DNA of 64,000 bases from Clusia tigrina (taxonomy: Eukaryota; Arthropoda; Insecta; Diptera; Clusiidae), in the NCBI GenBank assembly GCA_920105625.2, contig OV050031.1, positions 85,073,995-85,137,994 on the forward strand, written 5' to 3'. The notes under the pieces are model-generated. The model did not search any database. It had not been told where the DNA came from and was given only the letters and a program-made list of their open reading frames with translations. This document shows positions 28,165-40,026 of this stretch, one piece after another (position 1 is the stretch's first letter; each line of letters opens with the position of its first letter). Position numbers and translations under genes: made by a program.

Positions 28165-28530
28165 AGGCAGCAGACCCTCCAATTGACAGCGGCAGCGACT
28201 GAGACGGCTACAGAGACGCTGACAGAGGCTGCGACTGCTGCGACGCCGACTGAGGCAGATAGCAGTAGACCCCTCCAATCGACAGCGGCAACGACTGAGA
28301 CTCCTACAGAGACGCTGACAGAGGCTGTGACGCCGACTGAGATGCCGACTGAGACGCCGACTGAGATGCCGACTGAGACGCCGACTGAGGCATATAGGCG
28401 TAGATATAGGCATAGAGAATTCAGCAGACCCCCCAATCGACAGCGGCAGCGACTGAAACGCCCACAGAGATGCTGACAGAGGTTGCGACGCCGACTGAGA
28501 CGCCGACTGAGGCAGTTAGGGGTAGATATA
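28165..28530 (+). repeat. REF module preceding MITE copy 1
   Basis: This module of about three monomers is recognised by CTGCGACTGCTGCGACGCCG, GCAGTAGACCCCTCC, alternating GATGCC/GACGCC 12-bp units, and GAGAATTCAGCAGACC. Relatives lie at 29,255-29,630, 29,631-30,006, and near 43,754, 46,964, 48,389 and 52,238. The last four, like this one, end at a MITE, so the MITE insertion travelled with this module. Confidence 0.8.
28337..28388 (+). repeat. 12-bp minisatellite run with alternating units
   Basis: Units with GATGCCGACTGA and GACGCCGACTGA alternate, a 24-bp second-order period within the 12-bp repeat. The same alternation recurs near 29,425-29,475 and 29,800-29,850, showing that all three descend from one expanded ancestor. 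Confidence 0.75.
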
Positions 28531-28643
28531 CGAGGTTTGATAAAAAACAATTACCGTTATTTTCAATGAAAAAAAAATGCGAACATCGAACATAAGTACC
28601 TCACGAAATTTCAAAATAACGGTTATTATTTGATCACACCTCG
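28531..28643 (+). mobile_element. MITE copy 1 (113 bp, internally deleted)
   Basis: The element starts CGAGGTTTGATAAAAAAC and ends TTGATCACACCTCG. It is flanked by TA at 28,529-28,530 and 28,644-28,645, within GATATA/GGCATAG of the satellite. Compared with the 159-bp copies, 46 bp are missing between TTTCAAT and GAAAAAAAAATGCG. It also has private changes (CAATTACCG; GTACCTCACGAAATTTC), making it the most diverged copy. It cannot encode a protein. Confidence 0.9.
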
Positions 28644-29254
28644 TAGGCATAGAGAAGGCAGCAGACGCCCCAATCGACAGCAGCAGCGACTGAGACGCCT
28701 ACAGAAACGCTGACAGAGGCTGCGACACCGACTAAGGCAGATAGGGGTAGATATAGGCATAGAGAAGGCAGCAGACCCCCCAATCGACAGCGGCAGCGAC
28801 TGAGACGCCCACAAAGACGCTGACAGAGGCTGCGACGCCTACTGAGACGCCGACAGAGGCAGACAGGGGTAGATATAGGCATAGAGAATGCAGAAGACCC
28901 CCCCAATCGTCAGCGGCAGCGACTGAGACGCCTTCAGATACGCTAACAGAGGCTGCGACGCCGACTGATACGCTGACTGAGGCAGCTAGGCGTAGATATA
29001 GGAATAGAGAAGGCAGCAGAACCCCTAATCGACAGCGGCAGGGACTGAGACGCCCACAGAGACGCTGAAAGAGGCTGCGACGCCGACCAAGACGCCGACT
29101 GAGGTAGATAGGGGTAGATATAGGTATAGAGAAGGCAGCAGAACCCCCAATCGACAGCGGCAGCGACTGAAACGCCTACAGAGACACTGACAGAGGCTGC
29201 GACGCCAACTGAGGCGCCGACTGAGGCAGATAGGGGTAGATAAAAGCATAGAGA

Positions 29255-29630
29255 AGGCAGCAGACCCCCAATCGACAGCGGCAGCGACTGAGACGGCTAC
29301 AGAGACGCTGACAGAGGCTGCGACTGCTGCGACGCCGACTGAGGCAGATAGCAGTAGACCCCTCCAATCGACAGCGGCAACGACTGAGACTCCTACAGAG
29401 ACGCTGACAGAGGCTGTGACGCCGACTGAGATGCCGACTGAGACGCCGACTGAGATGCCGACTGAGACGCCGACAGAGGCATATAGGCGTAGATATAGGC
29501 ATAGAGAATTCAGCAGACCCCCCAATCGACAGCGGCAGCGACTGAAACGCCCACAGAGATGCTGACAGAGGTGGCGACGCCGACTGAGACGCCGACTGAG
29601 GCAGTTAGGGGTAGATAAAAGCATAGAGAA
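29255..29630 (+). repeat. 376-bp tandem duplication, left copy
   Basis: This block and the next match at an offset of 376 bp (for example GTGGCGACGC at 29,571 and 29,947). It carries the same markers as the module at 28,165 but no MITE. Its right edge GGCAGTTAGGGGTAGATA matches the left flank of MITE copy 1 and then continues directly into the next module. Confidence 0.82.
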
Positions 29631-30006
29631 GTCTGCAGACCCTCCAATTGACAGCGGCAGCGACTGAGACGGCTACAGAGACGCTGACAGAGGCTGTGAC
29701 TGCTGCGACGCCGACTGAGGCAGATAGCAGTAGACCCCTCCAATCGACAGCGGCAACGACTGAGACTCCTACAGAGACGCTGACAGAGGCTGTGACGCCG
29801 ACTGAGATGCCGACTGAGACGCCGACTGAGATGCCGACTGAGACGCCGACAGAGGCATATAGGCGTAGATATAGGCATAGAGAATTCAGCAGACCCCCCA
29901 ATCGACAGCGGCAGCGACTGAAACGCCCACAGAGATGCTGACAGAGGTGGCGACGCCGACTGAGACGCCGACTGAGGTAGATAGGGGTAGATATAGGTAT
30001 AGAGAA
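29631..30006 (+). repeat. 376-bp tandem duplication, right copy
   Basis: This is the second copy of the 376-bp block, with GAGACGGCTACAGAG, GCAGTAGACCCCTCC and GAGAATTCAGCAGACC in the same order and the private change CTGTGACTGCTGC. No MITE is present at its right edge. Confidence 0.82.
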
Positions 30007-32790
30007 GGCAGCAGAACCCCTAATCGACAGCGGCAGCGACTGAGACGCCTTCAGAGACGCTGACAGAGGCTGCGACGCCGACTGAGACGCCGACTGAGGC
30101 TGGTAGGGGTTGATATAGGCATAGATAAGGCATCAGACCCCCCCAATCGACAGCGGCAGCGACTGAGACGCCTACAGAGACGCTGACAGAGGCTGCGAGA
30201 CCGACTGAGGCGTCGAATGAGGTAGATAGGGGTAGATATAGGCATAGAGAAGGCAGCAGACCCCCGAATGGACAGCGGCAGCAACTGCGACCCCTACAGA
30301 GACGGCGACTGAGGCAGATGAAGGCATAGAGAAGGCAGCAGACACCTCCAATCGACATCGGCAGCGACTGAGACGCCTACAGAGACGCTGACAGAGGCTG
30401 CGACGACTGCGGCGACGACTGAGGCAGATAGGACCCCCATAATCGACAGCGGCAGCGACTGAGAAGCCTACAGAGTTGCTGACAGAGGCTGCGACGCCGA
30501 CTGAGATGCCGACTGAGGCAGATATGGGTAGATATAGGCATAGAGAAGGCAGCAGACCCCCCAATGGACAGCGGCAACGACTGAGACGTCTACAGAGACG
30601 CCGATTGAGATGCCGACTGAGGTAGATAGGGGTAGCTATAGGTATAGAGAAGGCAGCAGGACCCCCAATCGACAGCGGCAGCGACTGAGACGCCTACAGA
30701 GACGCTGACAGAGGCTGCGAAGCCGTCTGAGACGCTGACTGAGGCAGATAGGGGTAGCTATAGGCGTACAGAAGGCAGCAGACCCCCCAAACGACAGCGG
30801 CAGCGAGTGAGACGCCTACAGATACGATGACAGAGGCTGCGAAGCCGACTGAGACGCCGACTGTGGCAGATAGGGGTGGATAAAGGCATAGAGATGGCAG
30901 AAGACCCCCCAATCAACATCGGCACCGACTGAGACGCCTACAGAGATGCTGACAGAGGCTGCGACGCCGACTGAGGCAGGTAGGGGTAGATATAGCCATA
31001 GAGAAGGCAGCAGACCCCTAATCGTCAGCTGCAGCGACTGAGACGCCTAAAGAGCCGCAGACAGAGGCTGCGTTGCCGACTGAGATGCCGACTGAGGCAG
31101 ATAGGGGTAGATAATGGCATAGAGAAGGCAGCAGACCCCCCAATCTATAGCAGCAGCGACTGAGACGCCTACAGAGACGCTGACAGAGGCTGCGATGGCT
31201 GCGGCGACGACTGAGGCAGATAGGGATATTCCCCCATAAGCGGCAGCGGCAACGACTGATACGCCTACAGAGACGGTGACAGAGGCTGCGACGCCGACTG
31301 AGATGCCGACTGAGGCGATAGGGGTAGATATAGGCATAGAGAACGCAGCAGACCCCCCAATGGACAGCTGCAGCCACTGAGACGCCTACAGAGACGCCGA
31401 CTGAGACGCCGACTGAGGTAGATAGGGGTAGATATAGGTATAGAGAAGGCAGCAGAACCCCCAATCGACAGCGGCAGCGACTGAGACGCCTTCAGAGACG
31501 CTGACAGAGGCTGCGATGCCGACTGAGACGCCGACTGAGGCAGGTAGGGGTAGATATAGGCAATGAGAAGGCATCAGATCCCCCAATCAACAGCGGCAGC
31601 GACTGAGACGCCTACAGAGACGCTAACAGAGGCTGCGACACAGACTAAGGCAGATTGGCTTAGATATAGGCATAGAGAAGGCAGGAGACCCCCCAATCGT
31701 CAGCGGCAGCGACTGAGACGCCTACAGAGCCGCTGACAGAGGCTGCGAAGCCGAGTGAGACGCCGACTGAGGCTGGTAGGGGTAGATATAGGCATAGAGA
31801 AGGCATCAGACCCCCCAATTGAAAGCGGCAGCGACTGAGACGCCTACAGAGATGCTAACAGAGGCTGCGACACCGACTGAGACATTGACTGAGGCAGATA
31901 GGGGTTAGATATAGGCATAGAGAAGGCAGGAAACCCCCAATCGTCAGCGGCAGCGACTGAGACGTCTACAGAGCCGCTGACAGAGGCTGCGACGCCGAAT
32001 GAGACGCCGACTGAGACGCCGACTGAGACGCCGTCTGAGACGCCGACTGAGGCAGATATGGGTAGATATAGGCATAGAGAAGGCAGCAGACGCCCCAATC
32101 GACAGCGGCAACGACAGAGACGCCTACAGAAACGCTGACAGAGGCTGCGACGCCGACTGAGGTGCCGACTGAGGCAGATAGGGGTAGATATAGGCATAGA
32201 GAAGGCGGCAGACCCCACTATGGACAGCGGCAGCGACTGAGACACCTACAGAGACGCCGACTGAGACGCCGACTGAGACGCCGACAGAGGCTGCGACGCC
32301 GAATGAGACGCCGACTGAGACGCCGACTGAGGCAGATAGGCGTAGATATAGGAATAGAGAAGGCAGCAGACCCCCCAAGAGACGCCGACTGAGACGCCGA
32401 CTGAGGTAGATAGGGGTAGATATAGGTTTAAAGAAGGCAGCAGAACCCCCAATCGACAGCGGCAGCGACTGCGACGCCTTCAGAGACGCTAACGGAGGCT
32501 GCGGCGCCGACTGAGACGCTGACAGAGGCAGATAGCCGTAGATATAGGCATAGAGAAGGCAGCAGACCCCCCAATCGACAGCGGCAGCAACTGAAACGCC
32601 TACAGAGACACTGACAGAGGCTGCGACGCCGACTGAGACGCCGACTGAGGCAGATAGGCGTATATATAGGCATAGAGAAGGCAGCAGACCCCCCAATCGA
32701 CAGCGGCAGCGACTGAAACGCCCACAGAGACGCTGACAGAGGCTGCGACGCCGACTGAGACGCCGACTGAGGCAGGTAGGGGTAGATATA

Positions 32791-32949
32791 CGAGGTTTGA
32801 TAAAAAACAATAACCGTTATTTTCAATTTTTTCAAAAAGTATTTATTTATTCATCAAAAATACACACATAACAGAAAAAAAAATGCGAACATCGAACATA
32901 AGTAACTCACGAAATTTGAAAATAACGGTTATTATCTGATCACACCTCG
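32791..32949 (+). mobile_element. MITE copy 2 (159 bp, lineage C)
   Basis: This is a full-length element with imperfect terminal inverted repeats of about 35 bp and TA duplications at 32,789-32,790 and 32,950-32,951. It belongs to the lineage with CATCAAAAATACAC inside and TTATCTGATCACACC at the right end, shared with copies 4 and 6. The interior is AT-rich and non-coding. Confidence 0.93.
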
Positions 32950-33613
32950 TAGGCATAGAGAAGGCAGCAGACGCCCCAATCGACAGCGGCAACGACAGAG
33001 CCGCCTACAGAGATGCTAACAGAGGCTGCGACACCGACTGAGACATTGACTGAGGCAGATAGGGGTTAGATATAGGCATAGAGAAGGCAGGAAACCCCCC
33101 AATCGTCAGCGGCAGCGACTGAGACGTCTACAGAGCCGCTGACAGAGGCTGCGACGCCGAATGAGACGCCGACTGAGACGCCGACTGAGGCAGATAGGCG
33201 TAGATATAGGTATAGAGAAGGCAGCAGACCTATATCGACAGCGGCAGGAACTGAAACGCCTACAGAGACACTGACAGAGGCTGCGACGCCGACTGAGACG
33301 CCGACTGAGGCAGATAGGCGTATATATAGGCATAGAGAAGGCATCAGACCCCCCAATTGACAGCGGCAGCGACTGAGCCGCCTACAGAGATGCTAACAGA
33401 GGCTGCGACACCGACTGAGACATTGACTGAGGCAGATAGGGGTTAGATATAGGCATAGAGAAGGCAGCAAACCCCCCAATCGTCAGCGGCAGCGACTGAG
33501 ACGTCTACAGAGCAGCTGACAGAGGCTGCGACGCCGAATGAGACGCCGACTGAGACGCCGACTGAGGCAGATAGGCGTAGATATAGGAATAGAGAAGGCA
33601 GCAGACCCCCCAA

Positions 33614-33661
33614 GAGACGCCGACTGAGACGCCGACTGAGACGCCGACTGAGACGCCGACT
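33614..33661 (+). repeat. 12-bp minisatellite run (4 units) in a deletion monomer
   Basis: Four GAGACGCCGACT units directly follow CCCCCCAA, the normal TCGACAGCGGCAGCG segment and the CTACAGAGACGC segment being absent. The same deletion junction occurs near 32,377, 34,971, 36,751 and 38,450, all inside the MITE-bearing HOR. Confidence 0.85.
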
Positions 33662-34207
33662 GAGGCAGATACGGGTAGATATAGGCATAGAGAAGGCAGC
33701 AGACCCCCCAATGGACAGTCGCAGCGACTGAGACGCCTACAGAGATGCTGACAGAGGCTGCGACGCCGGGTGAGACGCCGACTGAGACGCCGACTGAGAC
33801 GCCGACTGAGGCAGATAGGCGTAGATATAGGAATAGAGAAGGCAGCAGACCACCCCAATCGACAGCGGCAGCGACTGAAACGCCTACAGAGACGCTGACA
33901 GAGGCTGCGACGCCGAATGAGACGCCGACTGAGGCAGGTAGGGTGAGATATAGGCATAGACAAGGCAGCACACGCCCCAATCGACAGCGGTAGCGACTGA
34001 GACGCCTACAGAAACGCTGACAGAGGCTGCGACGCCGACTGAGACCCCGACTGAGACGCCGACTGAGGCAGATAGGCGTATATATAGGCATAGAGAAGGC
34101 AGCAGACCCCCAATCGACAGCGGCAGCGACTGAAACGCCCACAGAGACGCTGACAGATGCTGCGACGCCGACTGAGACGCCGACTGAGGCAGGTAGGGGT
34201 AGATATA

Positions 34208-34366
34208 CGAGGTTTGATAAAAAACAATAACCGTTATTTTCAATTTTTTCAAAAAGTATTTATTTATTCATCAACAATACACACATAACAGAAAAAAAAA
34301 TGCGAACATCGAACATAAGTAACTCACGAAATTTGAAAATAACGGTTATTATTTGATCACACCTCG
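34208..34366 (+). mobile_element. MITE copy 3 (159 bp, lineage T)
   Basis: Full length, flanked by TA at 34,206-34,207 and 34,367-34,368. It has CATCAACAATACAC inside and TTATTTGATCACACC at the right end, the lineage shared with copies 5 and 7-10. The right flank reads GGCATAGATTAGGCAGGAGA, slightly altered from other copies. Confidence 0.93.
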
Positions 34367-35468
34367 TAGGCATAGATTAGGCAGGAGACGCCCCAATCGA
34401 CAGCGGCAACGACAGAGACGCCTAGAGAGACGCTGACAGAGGCTACGACTTCGACTGAGACGCCGATTCAGGCAGATATTGGTAGATATAGGCATAGAGA
34501 AAGCTGCAGACACCGCCAATCAACAGCCGCAGTGACTGAGACGCCTACAGAGACGCTGACAGAGGCTACGTCGGCTGCGGCGACGACTGAGGCAGATAAG
34601 GGTAGACCCCCACAATCGACAGCGGCAGCGTCTGAGACGCCTTCAGAGACGCTGATAGAGGCTGCGACGCCAACTGAGACGCTGACTGAGGCAGATAGGC
34701 GTAGATATAGGAATAGAGAAGGCAGCACCAATCGACAGAGGCAGCGACTGAGACGCCTAAAGAAACGCTGACAGAGGCTGCGACACAGACTAAGGCAGAT
34801 TGGCTTAGATATAGGCATAGTGAAGGCAGGAAACCCCCCAATCGTCAGCGGCAGCGACTGAGACGTCTACAGAGCCGCTGACAGAGGCTGCGACGCCGAA
34901 TGAGACGCCGACTGAGACGCCGACTGAGGCAGATAGGCGTAGATATAGGAATAGAGAAGGCAGCAGACCCCCCAAGAGACGCCGACTGAGACGCCGACTG
35001 AGACGCCGACTGAGGCAGATACGGGTAGATATAGGCATAGAGAAGGCAGCAGACCCCCAATTGACAGTCGCAGCGAATGAGACGCCTACAGAGACGCTGA
35101 CAGAGGCTGCGACGCCGACTGAGACGCCGACTGAGACGCCGACTGAGGCAGATAGGCGTAGATATAGGAATAGAGAAGGCAGCAGACCCCCCAATCGACA
35201 GCGGCAGCGACTGAAACGCCTACAGAGACGCTGACAGAGGCTGCGACGCCGAATGAGACGCCGACTGAGGCAGGTAGGGTTAGATATAGGCATAGACAAG
35301 GCAGCACACGCCCCAAATCGACAGCGGTAGCGACTGAGACGCCTACAGAAACGCTGACAGAGGCTGCGACGCCGACTGAGGTGCCGACTGAGGCAGATAG
35401 GGGTAGGTATAGGCATAGAGAAGGCGGCAGACCCCACTATGGACAGCGCAGGGACTTAGACACCTACA

Positions 35469-35528
35469 GAGACGCCGACTGAGACGCCGACTGAGACGCC
35501 GACTGAGACGCCGACTGAGAGGCCGACT
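35469..35528 (+). repeat. 12-bp minisatellite run (5 units)
   Basis: Five GAGACGCCGACT units in a row, the last with GAGGCC. It corresponds to the run at 38,952-39,011 in the next HOR beta copy. Confidence 0.85.
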
Positions 35529-35916
35529 GAGGTAGATAGGGGTAGATATAGGTATAAAGAAGGCAGCAGAACCCCCAATCGACAGCGGCAGCGACTGCGA
35601 CGCCTTCAGAGACGCTAACGAAGGCTGCGCCGCCGACTGAGACGCTGACAGAGGCAGATAGCCGTAGATATAGGCATAGAGAAGGCAGCAGACCCCCCAA
35701 TCGACAGCGGCAGCAACTGAAACGCCTACAGAGACACTGACAGAGGCTGCGACGCCGACTGAGACGCCGACTGAGGCAGATAGGCGTATATATAGGCATA
35801 GAGAAGGCAGCAGACCCCCCAATCGACAGCGGCAGCGACTGAAACGCCCACAGAGACGCTGACAGAGGCTGCGACGCCGACTGAGACGCCGACTGAGGCA
35901 GGTAGGGGTAGATATA

Positions 35917-36074
35917 CGAGGTTTGATAAAAAACAATAACCGTTACTTTCAATTTTTTCAAAAAGTATTTATTTATTCATCAAAAATACACACATAACAG
36001 AAAAAAAATGCGAACATCGAACATAAGTAACTCACGAAATTTGAAAATAACGGTTATTATCTGATCACACCTCG
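35917..36074 (+). mobile_element. MITE copy 4 (158 bp, lineage C)
   Basis: Flanked by TA on both sides (35,915-35,916 and 36,075-36,076). A substitution in the left inverted repeat gives CCGTTACTTTC instead of CCGTTATTTTC. The A-run before ATGCG is one base shorter than in copy 2. Confidence 0.93.
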
Positions 36075-36752
36075 TAGGCATAGAGAAGGCAGCAGACGCC
36101 CCAATCGACAGCGGCAACGACAGAGCCGCCTACAGAGATGCTAACAGAGGCTGCGACACCGACTGAGACATTGACTGAGGCAGATAGGGGTTAGATATAG
36201 GCATAGAGAAGGCAGGAAACCCCCCAATCGTCAGCGGCAGCGACTGAGACGTCTACAGAGCCGCTGACAGAGGCTGCGACGCCGAATGAGACGCCGACTG
36301 AGACGCCGACTGAGGCAGATAGGCGTAGATATAGGTATAGAGAAGGCAGCAGACCCCCCAATCGACAGCGGCAGGAACTGAAACGCCTACAGAGACACTG
36401 ACAGAGGCTGCGACGCCGACTGAGACGCCGACTGAGACGCCGACTGAGGCAGATAGGCGTATATATAGGCATAGAGAAGGCATCAGACCCCCCAATTGAC
36501 AGCGGCAGCGACTGAGCCGCCTACAGAGATGCTAACAGAGGCTGCGACACCGACTGAGACATTGACTGAGGCAGATAGGGGTTAGATATAGGCATAGAGA
36601 AGGCAGCAAACCCCCCAATCGTCAGCGGCAGCGACTGAGACGTCTATAGAGCAGCTGACAGAGGCTGCGACGCCGAATGAGACGCCGACTGAGACGCCGA
36701 CTGAGGCAGATAGGCGTAGATATAGGAATAGAGAAGGCAGCAGACCCCCCAA

Positions 36753-36812
36753 GAGACGCCGACTGAGACGCCGACTGAGACGCCGACTGAGACGCCGACT
36801 GAGACGCCGACT
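36753..36812 (+). repeat. 12-bp minisatellite run (5 units) in a deletion monomer
   Basis: Five perfect GAGACGCCGACT units follow CCCCCCAA directly. The paralogous place in copy 1 (33,614-33,661) has four, so unit number has changed since the HOR duplicated. Confidence 0.9.
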
Positions 36813-37694
36813 GAGGCAGATACGGGTAGATATAGGCATAGAGAAGGCAGCAGACCCCCCAATGGACAGTCGCAGCGACTGAGACACCTACAGAGACGCT
36901 GACAGAGGCTGCGACGCCGACTGAGACGCCGACTGAGATGCCGACTGAGACGCCGACTGAGGCAGATAGGCGTAGATATAGGAATAGAGAAGGCAGCAGA
37001 CCCCCCCAATCGACAGCGGCAGCGACTGAAACGCCTACAGAGACGCTGACAGAGGCTGCGACGCCGAATGAGACGCCGACTGAGGCAGGTAGGGTTAGAT
37101 ATAGGCATAGACAAGGCAGCACACGCCCCAATCGACAGCGGTAGCGACTGAGACGCCTACAGAAACGCTGACAGAGGCTGCGACGCCGACTGAGATGCAG
37201 ACTGAGGCAGATAGGGGTAGATATAGGCATAGAGAAGGCAGCAGACCACCCTATGGACAGCGGCAGCGACTGAGACACCTACAGAGACGCCGACTGAGGT
37301 AGATAGGGGTAGATATAGGTATAAAGAAGGCAGCAGAACCCCCAATCGACAGCGGCAGCGACTGAAACGCCTTCAGAGACGCTAACAGAGGCTGCGGCGC
37401 CGACTGAGACGCTGACAGCGGCAGATAGGCGTAGATATAGGCATAGAGAAGGCAGCAGACCCCCCAATCGACAGCGGCAGCGACTGAAACGCCTACAGAG
37501 ACACTGACAGAAGCTGCGACGCCGACTGAGACGCCGACTGAGACGCCGACTGAGGCAGATATGCGTATATATAGGCATAGAGAAGGCAGCAGACCCCCAA
37601 TCGACAGCGGCAGCGACTGAAACGCCCACAGAGACGCTGACAGATGCTGCGACGCCGACTGAGACGCCGACTGAGGCAGGTAGGGGTAGATATA

Positions 37695-37853
37695 CGAGGT
37701 CTGATAAAAAACAATAACCGTTATTTTCAATTTTTTCAAAAAGTATTTATTTATTCATCAACAATACACACATAACAGAAAAAAAAATGCGAACATCGAA
37801 CATAAGTAACTCACGAAATTTGAAAATAACGGTTATTATTTGATCACACCTCG
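37695..37853 (+). mobile_element. MITE copy 5 (159 bp, lineage T)
   Basis: Flanked by TA at 37,693-37,694 and 37,854-37,855. The left end has a substitution (CGAGGTCTGATAAAA). Otherwise it is nearly identical to copy 3, its positional partner 3,487 bp upstream. Confidence 0.93.
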
Positions 37854-38951
37854 TAGGCATAGAGAAGGCAGCAGACGCCCCAATCGACAGCGGCAACGAC
37901 AGAGACGCCTAGAGAGACGCTGACAGAGGCTACGACTTCGACTGAGACGCCGATTCAGGCAGATATTGGTAGATATAGGCATAGAGAAAGCTGCAGACAC
38001 CGCCAATCGACAGCCGCAGTGACTGAGACGCCTACAGAGACGCTGACAGAGGCTACGTCGGCTGCGGCGACGACTGAGGCAGATAAGGGTAGACCCCCAC
38101 AATCGACAGCGGCAGCGTCTGAGACGCTGATAGAGGCTGCGACGCCAACTGAGACGCTGACTGAGGCAGATAGGCGTAGATATAGGAATAGAGAAGGCAG
38201 CACCAATCGACAGAGGCAGCGACTGAGACGCCTAAAGAAACGCTGACAGAGGCTGCGACACAGACTAAGGCAGATTGGCTTAGATATAGGCATAGTGAAG
38301 GCACGAAACCCCCCAATCGTCAGCGGCAGCGACTGAGACGTCTACAGAGCCGCTGACAGAGGCTGCGACGCCGAATGAGACGCCGACTGAGACGCCAACT
38401 GAGGCAGATAGGCGTAGATATAGGAATAGAGAAGGCAGCAGACCCCCCAAGAGACGCCGACTGAGACGCCGACTGAGACGCCGACTGAGGCAGATACGGG
38501 TAGATATAGGCATAGAGAAGGCAGCAGACCCCCCAATGGACAGTCGCAGCGACTGAGACGCCTACAGAGACGCTGACTGAGACGCCGACGGAGACGCCGA
38601 CTGAGACGCCGACTGAGACGCCGACTGAGGCAGATAGGCGTAGATATAGGAATAGAGAAGGCAGTAGACCCCCCAATCGACAGCGGCAGCGACTGAAACG
38701 CCTACAGAGACGCTGACAGAGGCTGCGACGCCGAATGAGACGCCGACTGAGGCAGGTAGGGTTAGATATAGGCATAGACAAGGCAGCACACGCCCCAAAT
38801 CGACAGCGGTAGCGACTGAGACGCCTACAGAAACGCTGACAGAGGCTGCGACGCCGACTGAGGTGCCGACTGAGGCAGATAGGGGTAGGTATAGGCATAG
38901 AGAAGGCGGCAGACCCCACTATGGACAGCGGCAGCGACTGAGACACCTACA

Positions 38952-39011
38952 GAGACGCCGACTGAGACGCCGACTGAGACGCCGACTGAGACGCCGACTG
39001 AGACGCCGACT
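38952..39011 (+). repeat. 12-bp minisatellite run (5 units)
   Basis: Five perfect GAGACGCCGACT units are followed by GAGGTAGATAGGGG. It is the partner of 35,469-35,528. Confidence 0.9.
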
Positions 39012-39387
39012 GAGGTAGATAGGGGTAGATATAGGTATAAAGAAGGCAGCAGAACCCCCAATCGACAGCGGCAGCGACTGCGACGCCTTCAGAGACGCTA
39101 ACGGAGGCTGCCGCGCCGACTGAGACGCTGACAGAGGCAGATAGCCGTAGATATAGGCATAGAGAAGGCAGCAGACCCCCCAATCGACAGCGGCAGCAAC
39201 TGAAACGCCTACAGAGACACTGACAGAGGCTGCGACGCCGACTGAGGCAGATAGGCGTATATATAGGCATAGAGAAGGCAGCAGACCCCCCAATCGACAG
39301 CGGCAGCGACTGAAACGCCCACAGAGACGCTGACAGAGGCTGCGACGCCGACTGAGACGCCGACTGAGGCAGGTAGGGGTAGATATA

Positions 39388-39545
39388 CGAGGTTTGATAA
39401 AAAACAATAACCGTTATTTTCAATTTTTTCAAAAAGTATTTATTTATTCATCAAAAATACACACATAACAGAAAAAAAATGCGAACATCGAACATAAGTA
39501 ACTCACGAAATTTGAAAATAACGGTTATTATCTGATCACACCTCG
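39388..39545 (+). mobile_element. MITE copy 6 (158 bp, lineage C)
   Basis: Flanked by TA at 39,386-39,387 and 39,546-39,547. It carries the lineage-C markers (CATCAAAAATACAC; TTATCTGATCAC) and lies exactly 3,471 bp after copy 4. Confidence 0.93.
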
Positions 39546-40026
39546 TAGGCATAGAGAAGGCAGCAGACGCCCCAATCGACAGCGGCAACGACAGAGCCGC
39601 CTACAGAGATGCTAACAGAGGCTGCGACACCGACTGAGACATTGACTGAGGCAGATAGGGGTTAGATATAGGCATAGAGAAGGCAGGAAACCCCCCAATC
39701 GTCAGCGGCAGCGACTGAGACGTCTACAGAGCCGCTGACAGAGGCTGCGACGCCGAATGAGACGCCGACTGAGACGCCGACTGAGGCAGATAGGCGTAGA
39801 TATAGGTATAGAGAAGGCAGCAGACCCCCCAATCGACAGCGGCAGGAACTGAAACGCCTACAGAGACACTGACAGAGGCTGCGACGCCGACTGAGACGCC
39901 GACTGAGACGCCGACTGAGACGCCGACTGAGGCAGATACGGGTAGATATAGGCATAGAGAAGGCAGCAGACCCCCCAATGGACAGTCGCAGCGACTGAGA
40001 CGCCTACAGAGACGCTGTCAGAGGCT

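Larger units (their letters stand above)
32791..35916 (+). repeat. HOR beta, copy 1 (two MITEs)
   Basis: The unit consists of a lineage-C MITE, about 1.26 kb of satellite, a lineage-T MITE (34,208) and about 1.55 kb of satellite. Corresponding positions in copy 2 lie 3,126 bp downstream at the start and 3,487 bp downstream in the second half, so copy 2 is longer by a few monomers in its first half. Confidence 0.85.
35917..39387 (+). repeat. HOR beta, copy 2 (two MITEs)
   Basis: This is the longest beta copy (about 3.47 kb). Its first half matches 39,388 onward at +3,471 bp (for example 36,191-36,472 to 39,662-39,955). Its second half matches copy 1 at -3,487 bp (37,955 to 34,468). It contains MITE copies 4 and 5. 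Confidence 0.86.

Noticed and set aside
28531..28643. Poly-A segment (GAAAAAAAAATGCG) as the tail of a LINE or SINE insertion
   Set aside because: The A-run is internal, the element has inverted terminal repeats and a 2-bp TA duplication, and it lacks the longer direct repeats of retroposons.
32791..32949. MITE as a promoter, or coding start at its ATGCGAACATCGAAC
   Set aside because: The reading frame after this ATG ends within the element or its flank and copy 7 lacks the ATG. No evidence supports a gene here.
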